Source of the DNA: Mesorhizobium sp. Root102
GTDB lineage: Bacteria; Pseudomonadota; Alphaproteobacteria; Rhizobiales; Rhizobiaceae
Length of the DNA stretch: 64,000 nt
Reading direction: 5' to 3'
NCBI RefSeq assembly: GCF_001425625.1
Contig: NZ_LMCP01000013.1
Coordinates: 34,630 to 98,629 of the forward strand
A model generated the notes under the pieces. The model did no database searches. It saw nothing but the letters and a program-made list of their open reading frames with translations, and was not told the origin of the DNA. Below, piece after piece: positions 9,004-17,443 of this stretch. Each line of letters begins with the position of its first letter. Within the stretch, counting starts at the first letter, position 1. A program made the position numbers and the translations under genes.

Positions 9004-10037
9004 GAAGCCGCTGCTCCTTTGGCCATGTGACTTCCGTAGAGCAGGGCGTCAAAATACTCGACGGTACGCGCGAGCCCCTGGCTCAAGCTGATCTTGGGCT
9101 CCCAACCGAGATTGGCCCTGGCAAAGGAGATGTCCGGCCTGCGCTGTCTGGGATCGTCGACCGGCAGCGGCCGATGCACGATCTTCGATCGGGCGTTGGT
9201 GTAATCGACGACCAGCGTCGCCAGTTCCATGATGGTGAACTCGGCAGGGTTGCCAAGGTTGACCGGGTGCGCGGGCGCGCTCGGCGCGTTCATCAGCCGG
9301 ATAAAGCCCTCGATCAGGTCGTCGGCATAGCAGAAGGAGCGCGTCTGCAGGCCACTGCCATAGACGGTCAGGTCCTTGCCGCGCAACGCCTGGACGATGA
9401 AGTTCGAAACCACGCGCCCGTCATCGGGCTGCATGTGGCGGCCGTAGGTGTTGAAAATACGGGCAACGCGGATATCGAGGCCATAGGTTCTCGAATAGTC
9501 GAAGAACAGCGTTTCGGCCGAGCGCTTGCCCTCATCATAGCAGGACCGCGGTCCGTGCGTATTGACGTTGCCGAAGTAGCTCTCGGGCTGTGGGTGCACG
9601 AAGGGGTCGCCATAGACTTCGGACGTGGAGGCCTGGAATATCTTGGCCTTGTTCTGTCGCGCGAGTTCCAGGAGGTTCAGCGAACCAAGCACGCTTGTCT
9701 TGAAGGTATGGATCGGGTCTGCCTGGTAGTGCGGCGGAGAGGCTGGGCAAGCGAGATTGTAGATCTCATCGCACTGAAGGCCTGAAGGCAGTGCATCGAC
9801 GATATCGTGCTCGATGCACGTGAATCTCGGATTACGCAGAAGGGCATTGAGATTGTATCTCTTGCCGGTGTGGAAATTGTCGAGTGCGACAACCTCGTAT
9901 CCGTCCCGCAAGAGACGTTCGCACAGATGCGATCCCAAGAACCCCGCACCTCCGGCGACCAGGGCGCGGCTTCGGCTTTGTGTGGCGCCCCTTTGACTGC
10001 CGGATTCCAGGTTCAGAACCTTGACAAGCTTACCCAT
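9000..10037 (-). CDS. uxs: UDP-glucuronate decarboxylase (UDP-xylose synthase)
   Basis: 345 residues from the ATG at 10037, which follows a GAGG ribosome site; an in-frame upstream start at 10145 gives an unlikely extension. The Rossmann motif [10 protein letters not shown] is at 29-38, the [12 protein letters not shown] motif of UDP-xylose synthases at 93-104, and the catalytic YDEGK pair at Y167/K171. This enzyme converts UDP-glucuronate to UDP-xylose. Its ATGA overlap with galE means both are coupled. Their presence beside two glycosyltransferases suggests a xylose- or galactose/galacturonate-derived decoration (inference). Confidence 0.92.
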   Translation of the reverse strand: MGKLVKVLNLESGSQRGATQSRSRALVAGGAGFLGSHLCERLLRDGYEVVALDNFHTGKRYNLNALLRNPRFTCIEHDIVDALPSGLQCDEIYNLACPASPPHYQADPIHTFKTSVLGSLNLLELARQNKAKIFQASTSEVYGDPFVHPQPESYFGNVNTHGPRSCYDEGKRSAETLFFDYSRTYGLDIRVARIFNTYGRHMQPDDGRVVSNFIVQALRGKDLTVYGSGLQTRSFCYADDLIEGFIRLMNAPSAPAHPVNLGNPAEFTIMELATLVVDYTNARSKIVHRPLPVDDPRQRRPDISFARANLGWEPKISLSQGLARTVEYFDALLYGSHMAKGAAAS

Positions 10038-10772
10038 ACTTACCTCGCACGCACCGCACACGCTACCGCCGGGCCGGGACAAAGCATTGCCCGGCCACGT
10101 CCTTGAGAACGTGGCAAACCTCCGCAGCCGCGGAATCGCCATCACTGATGTGCGTCAATTGTTCTTTGGGTTCACGGAACTGATGCTACGACACGACTTA
10201 AGCGTTGCCGTTCAGCATTTTCTGCGCCCCGAAACCGCGATAACACGCCTCGTGCCATCATCGTCGATTGCTCGCCCAAATTGCACATCCCAACACATCG
10301 AAAATATACCTGTGGAAATCATAGTCAACTAAATTAGCAATTCCTTAATCATATCTGTTTGCGAATGGTTAACCATGAGGTCGGCCGAGGCCGCGCGAGG
10401 CCGAGCCATGGGAGTCCAAGGGGGGATCCTCATTGTGAATCAGCGTATTGAGGCGGCCACTGAAAAATATGCAATCGGACGCGGCAAGCTGTTCGCAAGG
10501 CAGAATCAAAACTTGGCAGCGAGGAGCGCCAAGAATGAGCCGCGTGGCGCAATTCAGGGGCGCACGTTCATTTCATAGGGGAGTGCCGATCATCTTAGCA
10601 ATGGCTTTTGAGCGCATAGGTAGAACCTTGTCTGCATCGTTGCGGGGCCACGCCGCCAACCGAGTTGCTCCCCTATCCCTGATCCACCTCCTGAATGGCT
10701 GCGGCAACTGGCCATCGCCTTTTGACCGTCGGGGCGCTATTGGCAAGGTCACGATATTCTGTGGTGATGTGA
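10038..10772. other. 735-base intergenic region
   Basis: Long gap between divergent uxs and the 10773 gene. It contains an AT-rich patch at about 10290-10380, with the candidate promoter above, and short open frames such as 10375-10578 that show no convincing ribosome site, codon bias or recognisable motif. I see no RNA gene or repeat in it. Confidence 0.5.
10301..10328 (-). promoter_or_regulatory. Possible sigma-70-type promoter for uxs-galE
   Basis: Read on the minus strand the sequence gives TTGACT (10323-10328), a 16-base spacer and TATTTT (10301-10306), a reasonable match to -35/-10 elements. It faces the uxs start at 10037, which would leave a leader of about 260 bases. This rests on motif resemblance only. 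Confidence 0.35.
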
Positions 10773-11384
10773 ATGCGCTTTCTGTTTGTCCTGATCCTGC
10801 TCGCCGGCACTAGTATCGGTGTCATCTATCCTTGGGCGATGAGCAATTTCTCCGGCCACGAGATCGGCACCTGGCGGGTCTATGAGCAGGGCCGCTTCAA
10901 GCCGCTGACGGTGTCGCTCGCCGCCCGCGACGCACCGGTGCGGGTGCTGGTCGACTTGACGGCAAGAGCCGAGCGCATCGTTTCGCAGCAGCGCACCGTG
11001 CTGACGCTGACCGCCGCCAGCAACGGCCGCACGGTGCTGGCCTCGACGCTGCAGTTCAACCATTCCGACAACCCGCGCCAAGCCAGCCCGCAGCTGCCCG
11101 ACAAGATCTTTCGCGACGAGGCCGGCGTGATCGCGGCCGTCAGCCCGGGCCCCTATATCTTCACCGTCGGACCGGGTGATGCCGACGACATACCGATGCG
11201 AGCGGTCGATCTCATCCTGCGCTCCGGTGTCGGCGAGATCGACAGCCGTGCGCGGCCGATCGGCTTCTCGTTGATGGCGATCGGGTTGATCGGGTTTTTG
11301 CTGACCCTGCGTTCTGGCGGCGGCCGGCCGGAAAATCCGAACTCGCAACCGCCACCGCCGCGCTGGGGCAGGGGCTCCACGTGA
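10773..11384 (+). CDS. Membrane-anchored hypothetical protein upstream of rlmJ
   Basis: 203 residues with an N-terminal hydrophobic segment (residues 3-20, signal anchor), a soluble central domain and a second hydrophobic segment near 165-182 (FSLMAIGLIGFLLTL), followed by a proline-rich cytoplasmic tail. The middle is likely periplasmic, with a mixed alpha/beta look and no catalytic motif I recognise. The stop overlaps the GTG start of rlmJ by four bases (GTGA), so the two are translated from one message. Family not recognised. Confidence 0.65.
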   Translation: MRFLFVLILLAGTSIGVIYPWAMSNFSGHEIGTWRVYEQGRFKPLTVSLAARDAPVRVLVDLTARAERIVSQQRTVLTLTAASNGRTVLASTLQFNHSDNPRQASPQLPDKIFRDEAGVIAAVSPGPYIFTVGPGDADDIPMRAVDLILRSGVGEIDSRARPIGFSLMAIGLIGFLLTLRSGGGRPENPNSQPPPPRWGRGST

Positions 11385-12235
11385 ACTACCGCCACGCCTA
11401 TCATGCGGGAAATTTCGCCGACGTCGTCAAACACGTCGTGCTGACGCGACTGCTCGAATATCTGAAGCAAAAGGACAAGGCGTTTCGCGTCATCGATACC
11501 CATGCTGGCATCGGCCGCTATGATCTGTCGTCGGTCGAAGCGCAGAAGACCGGTGAGTGGCAAGGCGGCATCGGCAGGCTGATCGATGCCCCGTTTGCCG
11601 CACCGGTGGCGGCACTGCTTGCGCCTTATCTGGAGACGGTGCGGGCGCTCAACCCCGAGGGTGGCATCCAGAAATATCCTGGCTCGCCGCTGATCGCGCG
11701 TCATCTCATCCGCAAGCAGGACCGGCTGACAGCAATCGAGCTGCACCCCAAGGATGTTGCGAAGCTGAGGACGCTCTTTGCCGGTGATTTCCAGGCCCGG
11801 ATCATCGAACTCGATGGCTGGCTGGCGCTCGGCGCGCATCTGCCGCCGAAGGAAAAGCGCGGCCTGGTTCTCATCGATCCGCCGTTCGAGGAGGCGGGCG
11901 AGTTCGAGCGCCTCGTTGACGGGCTCACAAGGGCGCACAAGCGGTGGCCCGGCGGCATCTATGCGCTGTGGTATCCGATCAAGGACCGCAAGGCGATCAT
12001 CGCCTTCCGCAAGGCGCTGAAGCAATCCGGCATCCCGAAGCTGCTCGACATCGAATTCGAGATCAGGCCCGCTTCATCGGAGCCCAGCCTCGACGGCAGT
12101 GGCCTGCTGGTGGTCAACCCGCCATTCACGCTGGAGGGTGAACTGCGTGCATTGCTGCCGGCTTTGCACAGACTGCTTGCGGTGGGGAGGCCGGCGCACT
12201 GGTCGTTGGAATGGCTGGCCGGCGAGCAGGCTTGA
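11381..12235 (+). CDS. rlmJ: 23S rRNA (adenine-2030-N6)-methyltransferase
   Basis: 284 residues starting at GTG. The opening NYRHAYHAGNFADVVKH is the RlmJ family hallmark, DTHAG at 39-43 forms the SAM-binding loop, and DPPFE at 166-170 is the catalytic (N/D)PP(Y/F) motif of adenine-N6 methyltransferases. RlmJ modifies A2030 of 23S rRNA during ribosome assembly. Length matches the family. It overlaps the preceding membrane-protein gene by four bases and is followed by a terminator-like hairpin at 12279. Confidence 0.93.
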   Translation: MNYRHAYHAGNFADVVKHVVLTRLLEYLKQKDKAFRVIDTHAGIGRYDLSSVEAQKTGEWQGGIGRLIDAPFAAPVAALLAPYLETVRALNPEGGIQKYPGSPLIARHLIRKQDRLTAIELHPKDVAKLRTLFAGDFQARIIELDGWLALGAHLPPKEKRGLVLIDPPFEEAGEFERLVDGLTRAHKRWPGGIYALWYPIKDRKAIIAFRKALKQSGIPKLLDIEFEIRPASSEPSLDGSGLLVVNPPFTLEGELRALLPALHRLLAVGRPAHWSLEWLAGEQA

Positions 12236-12278
12236 CGCAAGGTGTTCGGGAGTCGCCATTTCGGTACCAGGCGCGAAA

Positions 12279-12317
12279 AAGCCCGCGTTCCTGAGGGGTC
12301 GGGAAGGCGGGCTCTTT
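12279..12317 (+). terminator. Hairpin downstream of rlmJ
   Basis: AGCCCGC (12280-12286) pairs with GCGGGCT (12307-12313); the arm is preceded by a run of A and followed by CTTT. The 20-base loop can form a short inner stem. Likely terminator for the rlmJ transcript; the U-tract is short. Confidence 0.5.
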
Positions 12318-12496
12318 AACGACCCAAGGCTCGCGCTCTCTGGATCCAGGTATCAACGTGCCGGAGCCATTCCGGTTCCACGCAAGTCCGGCTTTGGCCA
12401 AGGCAGTTTCAAACTGGGAAACCATTGTTTCCGCAACCGCTTGACCGCCGCCAAGCGAATCCGCACAGTGCGCGCAATCGACCTTGAGAGGCTGCC

Positions 12497-12949
12497 ATGA
12501 CTCGCTTCGCCAAATCCGCCCTTGCCGCCCTGATTTCGCTCTGCACTCCACTCGCCGCGCCTCTCGGCGTCACCCAGGCCGTGCAGGCCGCCGATCTTAC
12601 GGTCTATTCCGATGAGGACAGCGGCGTCTGTGGTGAAGCCTGGGTGCTGAACAAGATCACCAGCCGCTTCTCTTACCAGGTGCATCACGTGCCGCATCTG
12701 CCGAACGTCCAGATCACCGATTTCCAGCGCATCCACCAGCACCGCTACCTGCCGGCCAACGACAGCTGGCCGATCGGCCGCCGCTACTGCGGCGCCACCG
12801 TCAGTCTCTCCGACGGCCGCGATCGCGCCATCTGGTACCTGATCGAGGAAGGCCAGGGTTTTGCCTCGATCGGCGACAACGTCGAATTCTGCGTCTCGGG
12901 TTTCGACCGCTGGATGGTCTACAACGGCCGTTGCCGCGTCCTGCGCTAA
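12497..12949 (+). CDS. Secreted hypothetical protein
   Basis: 150 residues with a Sec signal peptide (hydrophobic core about 8-28, cleavage near QAADL). The mature part has cysteines in GVCGEAW, RYCGATV, EFCVSG and GRCRVL, which could form two disulfides, and aromatic-rich blocks (SYQVHHVPHLPNV, DRAIWYLIEEGQGF, DRWMVYNGRC). The pattern suggests a small, disulfide-stabilised periplasmic protein. I do not recognise a named family. It is monocistronic and bounded downstream by the hairpin at 12980. Confidence 0.7.
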   Translation: MTRFAKSALAALISLCTPLAAPLGVTQAVQAADLTVYSDEDSGVCGEAWVLNKITSRFSYQVHHVPHLPNVQITDFQRIHQHRYLPANDSWPIGRRYCGATVSLSDGRDRAIWYLIEEGQGFASIGDNVEFCVSGFDRWMVYNGRCRVLR

Positions 12950-12979
12950 AACGCAGCTTTCCCGTTCCGATCCTTTTTC

Positions 12980-13013
12980 GCGCCTGCGGCCTGATCGGCC
13001 GCAGGCGCCTTTC
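12980..13013 (+). terminator. Strong hairpin after the secreted protein gene
   Basis: GCGCCTGCGGCC (12980-12991) pairs perfectly with GGCCGCAGGCGC (12997-13008) around a TGATC loop, then CTTTCC. Good rho-independent terminator shape with a short U-tract. Confidence 0.7.
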
Positions 13014-13032
13014 CGTGTTGTGTTGACAGAAG

Positions 13033-13624
13033 ATGCCATCCGTCGTGACATCATCGCCTGCTTCCGACAAGCGTCAGCACGTCGTCGAAACGGCCTACGC
13101 GTTGTTCAAGCGCGCAGGCTTCCATGCCACCGGAATCGACCGGATCATCGCAGAGGCCGAGGTGGCCAAGATGACAATGTTCGCCACTTTCCCAGCAAGG
13201 ACGAGCTGATCGTCGAGGTGCTCGACTATCGCGCCAGGCGTTTTGAAAGCCAGCTTGACCGCCTCGCCCAACAGGGCACCACGCCAGAGCAGAAAATTGG
13301 AGAGATTTTCGACTGGCATGAACGTTGGTTCCGCAGCCCGGATTTCCGTGGCTGCCTGTTCGCGGATGCGCTGGCCGAGTTCGGTGTTCCCGGCATCCGG
13401 TTTTCAAGGCTGTGGCGAGGCAGAAGAACGGCCTCAAGCGGCATATGCGGTCGATCCTCGAAGAGGTGATGCCGCGCGGCCGCGCCGAGAGTGTGGCGGC
13501 GACACTGCTGATGCTCATCGAAGGTGCGACCTTGCTGGCACAGATGGGGCAGGCGGACATCGCCATTCGCGACGCCCGCAAGGCGGCCCTGGGCATCATC
13601 GCCGCCTCGCGCAGGCCGCAATGA
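13033..13624 (+). pseudogene. TetR/AcrR family regulator, broken by two frameshifts
   Basis: From the ATG at 13033 the frame gives a clear TetR helix-turn-helix (VETAYALFKRAGFHATGIDR, AEVAKMTMF) but stops at about 13209. Continuation FPSKDELIVEVLDY is in the -1 frame: one C is missing near 13183, where TTCGCCAC replaces the TTCCGCCAC that would restore MF-R-HFPSKDE. A second one-base loss near 13395 is needed to reach PVFKAVARQKNGLKRHMRS and the natural end at 13624. Joined, the three segments make a full-length regulator of about 197 residues. It overlaps the next gene by four bases (ATGA), a regulator-exporter pair. Either true inactivation or sequence error; the adjacent gene is also frameshifted. 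Confidence 0.8.
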
Positions 13625-14435
13625 GCCCGTTGGTCATCGGGCTCGCGCTGTTTGCGGCGATCCTGCACGCAACCTGGAACGCCTTCCTGCGAACGGGAGT
13701 CGACAGGCTGTGGACCGTCACAGTCATGAGCTTTTCCAGTACGGCGCTTGCCATTCCCTTCGCCATGTTTCACGCCCTTCCGGCCGCACAGGCGGCCTGC
13801 CTGCAGGTCGGCTACAGCGTGTTTCTGGTGGTCGCCTACGGATATGGCGAGCTGGGACAGGTCTATCCGATCGTTCGCGGCAGCGTGCCGGTGCTTGTCA
13901 CGCTTGGCGGATTTTTCCTCGCCAACCAGCAGCTCACCATCCGCAGACCGTCGGCGTCGCGCTGGTCGCCCGCGGCATCATGGGTCTCTCGCTGGGAAGG
14001 GGAAGAGCCTCCACCACACCGATCCTCTATGCGCTGGCAACGGGAGCGATCATCGCCGCCTATGCGACCGTCGATGCGATCGGCGTTCGCGCGGCGGGAA
14101 ATGCCGGCGCCTATACTGCCGGGGTTCTGCTGATCTACGGCGCCTTGCTGCCGGCGACCTTCGTCGCCTGCCGCGGCCGGCTAACTGTCGAGCCGCGGGC
14201 GCCGGAAACTTGGAAGGCGCTGGGCGGCGGCCTGTTCGCGATCTTGGCCTACGGCGTCGTGGTCGCGGCCTTCGCGCTTGGACCGGCCGGCCCGATCACC
14301 GCGATCCGCGAAACCAGCGTCGCCTTCGCGGCCTTCGTCGGGCGCCTGTTCCTGGGCGAGATGCTGACGCCGCGGCGGGTCGGCGCCTGCGCCATCGTCG
14401 CGCTCGGCGCCGTCTGCCTCGGCTATCAGCCGTGA
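13621..14435 (+). pseudogene. EamA/DMT family transporter, one frameshift
   Basis: The first ~108 codons encode the N-terminal half of a drug/metabolite transporter (start MSPLVIGLALFAAILHATWNA, then GELGQVYPIVRGSVPVLVTLGG). At about 13944 the frame is lost: ATCCGCAGACC lacks one base compared with a frame giving LTI-x-QTVGVALVARG. The rest (GLSLGRG through AACAIVALGAVCLGYQ-like end at 14435) is in the -1 frame and intact, with about five more helices. Joined length is about 271 residues, near normal. ATGA overlap with the broken TetR gene suggests they were one regulated exporter operon. Inactive unless the indel is an assembly error. Confidence 0.78.
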
Positions 14436-14538
14436 CGAAAATGCGCATCACGAAGATCCTGAATTTTCCTGATACCGCCGACAGGCAAACTGGCTAATCT
14501 GAACGCCCGAGAGTAACAAATCACTTTCGGGAGTCTTT

Positions 14539-15153
14539 ATGGACCTTGCCACCATCCTTGCCTTCGCGGCTGCCTTCTTCGTGTTCGCTGCCAGCCCCGG
14601 ACCGGACAACATGACGATTGTCGCGCGCACGATCTCCAGCGGCGCCGCCTCGGGTATCGCCCATGGCGCAGGCACGGTGGTTGGCATACTCATCTTCCTG
14701 ATCCTCGCCGCCTTCGGCCTGTCGATCATCGCCGCCAAGATGGCGATCGTCATGACGGTACTTCGTTATGGCGGAGCGGCCTATCTGATCTGGATGGGCA
14801 TCAGGCTGTGGACCGCCGTGCCCGTCGTGCCGGAACTGCAACCCGTCTCCGGACGGCGCGGGCTGCTGACGATTTTTGCCACCGGCATCGCGCCCAATCT
14901 CGGCAATCCGAAAATGCCGTTGTTCTACGTTGCGCTGCTGCCGAACCTGGTCGGCGCATCGCTCAACGCTGGTCATCTCGGTGTGCCGATGACGGTGATC
15001 CTGGCCGTCGAGGTTGTGGTGATTGGCGGCCATGTCATCCTCGCCGGTCGCGCCCGCGGCCTGTTGCGCACGCCGAAGATCGTGCGCCGGGTGAACCGCG
15101 CGGCGGGCGGTGTGATGATCGGTGCCGGCGTTGCCGTGGTCGCCACACGCTAG
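14539..15153 (+). CDS. LysE/RhtB family amino-acid exporter
   Basis: 204 residues, about six membrane helices. The N-terminal FAASPGPDNM block is the LysE/RhtB signature and GIAPNLGNPKMPLFYVALLPNL matches the second conserved loop (usual form NPK...F). These proteins export amino acids or derivatives from the cytoplasm. The ATG at 14539 follows GGGAG, part of which lies in a hairpin (14506-14531). A winged-helix regulator lies convergently downstream. Confidence 0.87.
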   Translation: MDLATILAFAAAFFVFAASPGPDNMTIVARTISSGAASGIAHGAGTVVGILIFLILAAFGLSIIAAKMAIVMTVLRYGGAAYLIWMGIRLWTAVPVVPELQPVSGRRGLLTIFATGIAPNLGNPKMPLFYVALLPNLVGASLNAGHLGVPMTVILAVEVVVIGGHVILAGRARGLLRTPKIVRRVNRAAGGVMIGAGVAVVATR

Positions 15154-15156
15154 CAG

Positions 15157-15240
15157 TTCCAGGAAAGGTGTGAGCCGGTTTTCCCGGGAAAAGCGCATAG
15201 CGCTTTCCCCTGGAATTGCGTCAGACCAAAGAGATGGAGC
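15157..15240. repeat. Intergenic mosaic palindrome, copy 1
   Basis: TTCCAGG (15157-15163) is repeated inverted as CCTGGAA (15209-15215), enclosing a GTGTGAGCCGGTTTTCC core and a small inner palindrome around AGCGCATAGCGCT. The core resembles the elements at 22050, 29460 and 38047. Its 3' part (AATTGCGTCAGACCAAAGAGATGGAGC) looks like a conserved tail of the same repeat class in Mesorhizobium (from memory, not searched). Confidence 0.55.
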
Positions 15241-15248
15241 CGGTTCTG

Positions 15249-15560
15249 CTATTTTCTGCGCGGCGCCGCGTCAGCCTGATCGAGAACTTTGCGCAGGAAC
15301 GCGGCGTGGCCGCGGAACGCGCGCCGGCCGCTCGTCGTCGCCCTGACGCGCGTCTGCGGTCGGCGCCCAACGAACAGCTTCTCGATATCGACATAGCCGG
15401 CCCTAGCCAGCGTATCGAGATGCGCGCCGAGATTGCCGTCGGTGACGTCCATGATGGCCTTCAACTGGCTGAAGTCCAGCGTTTGCCGCCTTTCCAGCAT
15501 GTTCAGGGCGGCCATGATCCTGAGCCGTGTGCTCTGATGGATGATTTCATCGGCACTCAT
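15249..15560 (-). CDS. Winged-helix transcriptional regulator
   Basis: 103 residues forming a single compact winged helix-turn-helix: IIHQSTRLRIMAALN (helix 1), LDFSQLKAIMDVTDGNLGAHLDTLARAGYVDIEK (helices 2-3 and linker), then the VRATTSGRRAF wing ending in a basic tail. This is the MarR/ArsR-like HTH_27-type fold found in short rhizobial regulators; no metal-binding cysteines are present. It is convergent with the LysE exporter gene across the mosaic repeat. Whether it controls that exporter is unknown. Confidence 0.8.
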   Translation of the reverse strand: MSADEIIHQSTRLRIMAALNMLERRQTLDFSQLKAIMDVTDGNLGAHLDTLARAGYVDIEKLFVGRRPQTRVRATTSGRRAFRGHAAFLRKVLDQADAAPRRK

Positions 15561-16014
15561 CAGTCAACTCCGATGCGGCCGAGGTCGCTGCCGTGGGGGC
15601 TCGGCAATCTCGAACGGCGACAGCGCTGCTTGATCCTGTGCGATCGACATCGAAGCACTCCAGTATCCCGTGCAGAATACTCTGCGATGTAGAGTTGTCT
15701 GTCAATTCGCGCGCAAACGGGTGGTGCGATCGTGCTTGACAAGGTGATGCAGCGATCGGCCATCGGATGGCAGTATAGATCGTCTGCTTGCACGAGATGA
15801 TCGCGCCGATGAAGCAGCGGGTCACGATGTCATCGGCCGAAGATCGATGCGCAAGCTGCTGACTGATCTTCAGAGCTTCACCGGAGGAACGGTCTCGCAG
15901 GGTGTAGAGAATGTCTGTGGCACACTCTAGGCAATGGTCGAAGATCAGCAGCGGATCTTTGCGACGATCAGCACGATCGTGTGCGATCCGTAACCAAAAT
16001 TTAAGCTGCAGAAA
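15547..16014 (-). other. Start-less open frame, possible gene remnant, with many GATC sites
   Basis: An open frame of 155 codons runs from just after a TGA at 16015 to a stop at 15547, overlapping the winged-helix start. It has no ATG; the only usual alternative start is a GTG at 15825. Its upstream half reads like protein (KDPLLIFDHCLECATDILY, then SGEALKISQQLAH), while the downstream half looks random, as in a frameshifted relic. Between about 15630 and 15990 I count 13 GATC tetramers, several in CGATCG context, far more than chance. No family recognised. Confidence 0.35.
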
Positions 16015-16109
16015 TCAGTCTGTTGCTTCGCTGGCTAGCAAGCCGCGAGTCAGATATGCATGAGCGCGCCGGGTCATTACGGCCATCGGCACAACGGAAG
16101 GGGCATCGC

Positions 16110-16574
16110 ATGGCTAAGCAGTCATCCAAAGCGCCGGCGTCCAAGGCACCGGCAAAGAAAGCACCCGTAAAAGCAGCAACGGCGAAGGTCGCAGCTGCAG
16201 TGAAGAAAGCAGCACCTGCTGCCAAGCCGAAGGCGGCCGCGCCGAAGGCAAAAGCAGCACCGGCAAAGAAGCCGGCAGCAAAGGCCGCTGCAAAACCGGC
16301 AGTGAAGAAGGCGGCACCTGCCAAGGCAGCGGCAAAGCCGGCTGCGAAGGCGGCACCGGCCAAGAAGCCAGCTGCGAAGGCTGCGGCAAAACCCGCAGTG
16401 AAGAAGGCAGCACCCGCCAAGAAGCCGGCTGCGAAAGCTGCACCTGCCAAGAAACCGGCAGCGAAGGCTGCACCGGCAAAGAAGGCGGCGGCAGCGAAGT
16501 CTTCAGCACCGGTGAAGAAAGCGGCACCTGCGGCCAAGCCGAAGGCAGCACCCGCGAAGGCCGGCAAGAAGTAG
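16110..16574 (+). CDS. Alanine/lysine/proline-rich histone H1-like protein
   Basis: 154 residues made almost entirely of A, K and P in repeated PAKKPAAKA and AAKPAVKKA units. It matches eukaryotic H1-tail-like bacterial proteins such as AlgP/HctB types, which bind DNA through their charge and act in nucleoid organisation or regulation. The ATG at 16110 follows a strong GGAAGGGG site; the frame is open upstream to 16023 but without such a site. Low-complexity repeats of this type expand and contract easily, so length may vary between strains. Confidence 0.8.
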   Translation: MAKQSSKAPASKAPAKKAPVKAATAKVAAAVKKAAPAAKPKAAAPKAKAAPAKKPAAKAAAKPAVKKAAPAKAAAKPAAKAAPAKKPAAKAAAKPAVKKAAPAKKPAAKAAPAKKPAAKAAPAKKAAAAKSSAPVKKAAPAAKPKAAPAKAGKK

Positions 16575-16704
16575 TCGCGTCTTCCCTCGCTGGGGGCGTG
16601 CCGAGACAGTCAAGGGCGGGTGCCTGACAGGCGCCGCACTCGCTGTTTGGTCACTTGGAAGGCGAGAACAGAGGCGGATGGAGGATATCTTTTCGCAGCT
16701 CCCA

Positions 16705-16728
16705 GGACTTCGCCATAGGGCGAAGTCC
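16705..16728. other. Perfect 10-bp stem-loop in the region 16575-16865
   Basis: GGACTTCGCC (16705-16714) and GGCGAAGTCC (16719-16728) are exact inverted copies around ATAG. No U-tract follows, so it is not a typical terminator. The surrounding 291 bases between the H1-like gene and the broken GNAT gene hold nothing else I can support. Confidence 0.45.
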
Positions 16729-16865
16729 GGTGGGGCTTGGTCCGCGTCAACGATGGCGGATCAAATCTCGGCGCGAAGCTTTTTCAGTCTTTGTTGTCGA
16801 CCAGCGATCCGCGTGCCGCCACTGTCTGCGCGGCAAGGACTCCGGGTCGGCTGCCTGATGGTGAA

Positions 16866-17325
16866 GTGACTTTGGAGCTCACGATTCGCGGAGCAAACGA
16901 GGATGATGCGGAAGCCGTGAGCCGCGTGATCCTGGCAGCTCTGCGACAGACCAATGCGAAAGACTACTCGCAAGACATCATCGCTCGTGTGGAGCAGAGC
17001 TTCAGCCCATCCGCTGTCTCTGTGCTTTTGAGGAAGCGGAGGGTTTCTGTCGCGGTTGTGCGTGGCAGGATCGTTGGAACAGCCAGCCTCGATGGAAGCA
17101 TTGTTCGATCCGTCTTTGTGGATACTGAACTGCGAGGCCATGGTATCGGCAAATGACTTATGGCGGAGGTTGAGGAAGCGGCGCACGCGGGGTGGTGTCA
17201 CCGTGCTGACCGTGCCGTCCTCGGTGACGGCAGAGCCATTTTACGCCGGGCTTGGATACAAGCCGGTTCGCGACAGCTACCATGGTGATGAACGCGCCAT
17301 CATCATGGAGCGTTCGCTAAACGGC
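16866..17325 (+). pseudogene. GNAT acetyltransferase, two frameshifts
   Basis: From the GTG at 16866 the frame encodes the N-terminal GNAT strands (LTIRGANEDDAEAVSRVI) through a VFVDTELRGHGIGK acetyl-CoA loop, then stops at 17154. The next part, LMAEVEEAAH, lies in the frame starting CTTATGGCG, and VTVLTVPSSVTAEPFYAGLGY lies in the third frame after GCGGGGTGG near 17192. The parts line up as one GNAT (motif A Q/RxxGxG/A is present as RGHGIG). The gene's own stop is no longer in frame. It lies immediately upstream of the GST gene. Inactive as read. Confidence 0.7.
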
Positions 17326-17443
17326 CCCTGGTCAACGACGCTGATACATGTCGCTCGCTGGCGGCCGGGTTTTCCGCTTCTGGCCATTGCTCGATCGCGC
17401 CTGATCGGTCAACACTGCCCGCCTGCAAAACAGGAACCCTATC

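Noticed and set aside
10375..10578. 67-codon frame in the large uxs spacer
   Set aside because: No ribosome site, weak codon bias, no recognisable motif.
16110..16574. Tandem repeats as a possible CRISPR array
   Set aside because: Repeats are in-frame codons for an A/K/P-rich protein with no constant spacer length; no cas genes anywhere in the window.
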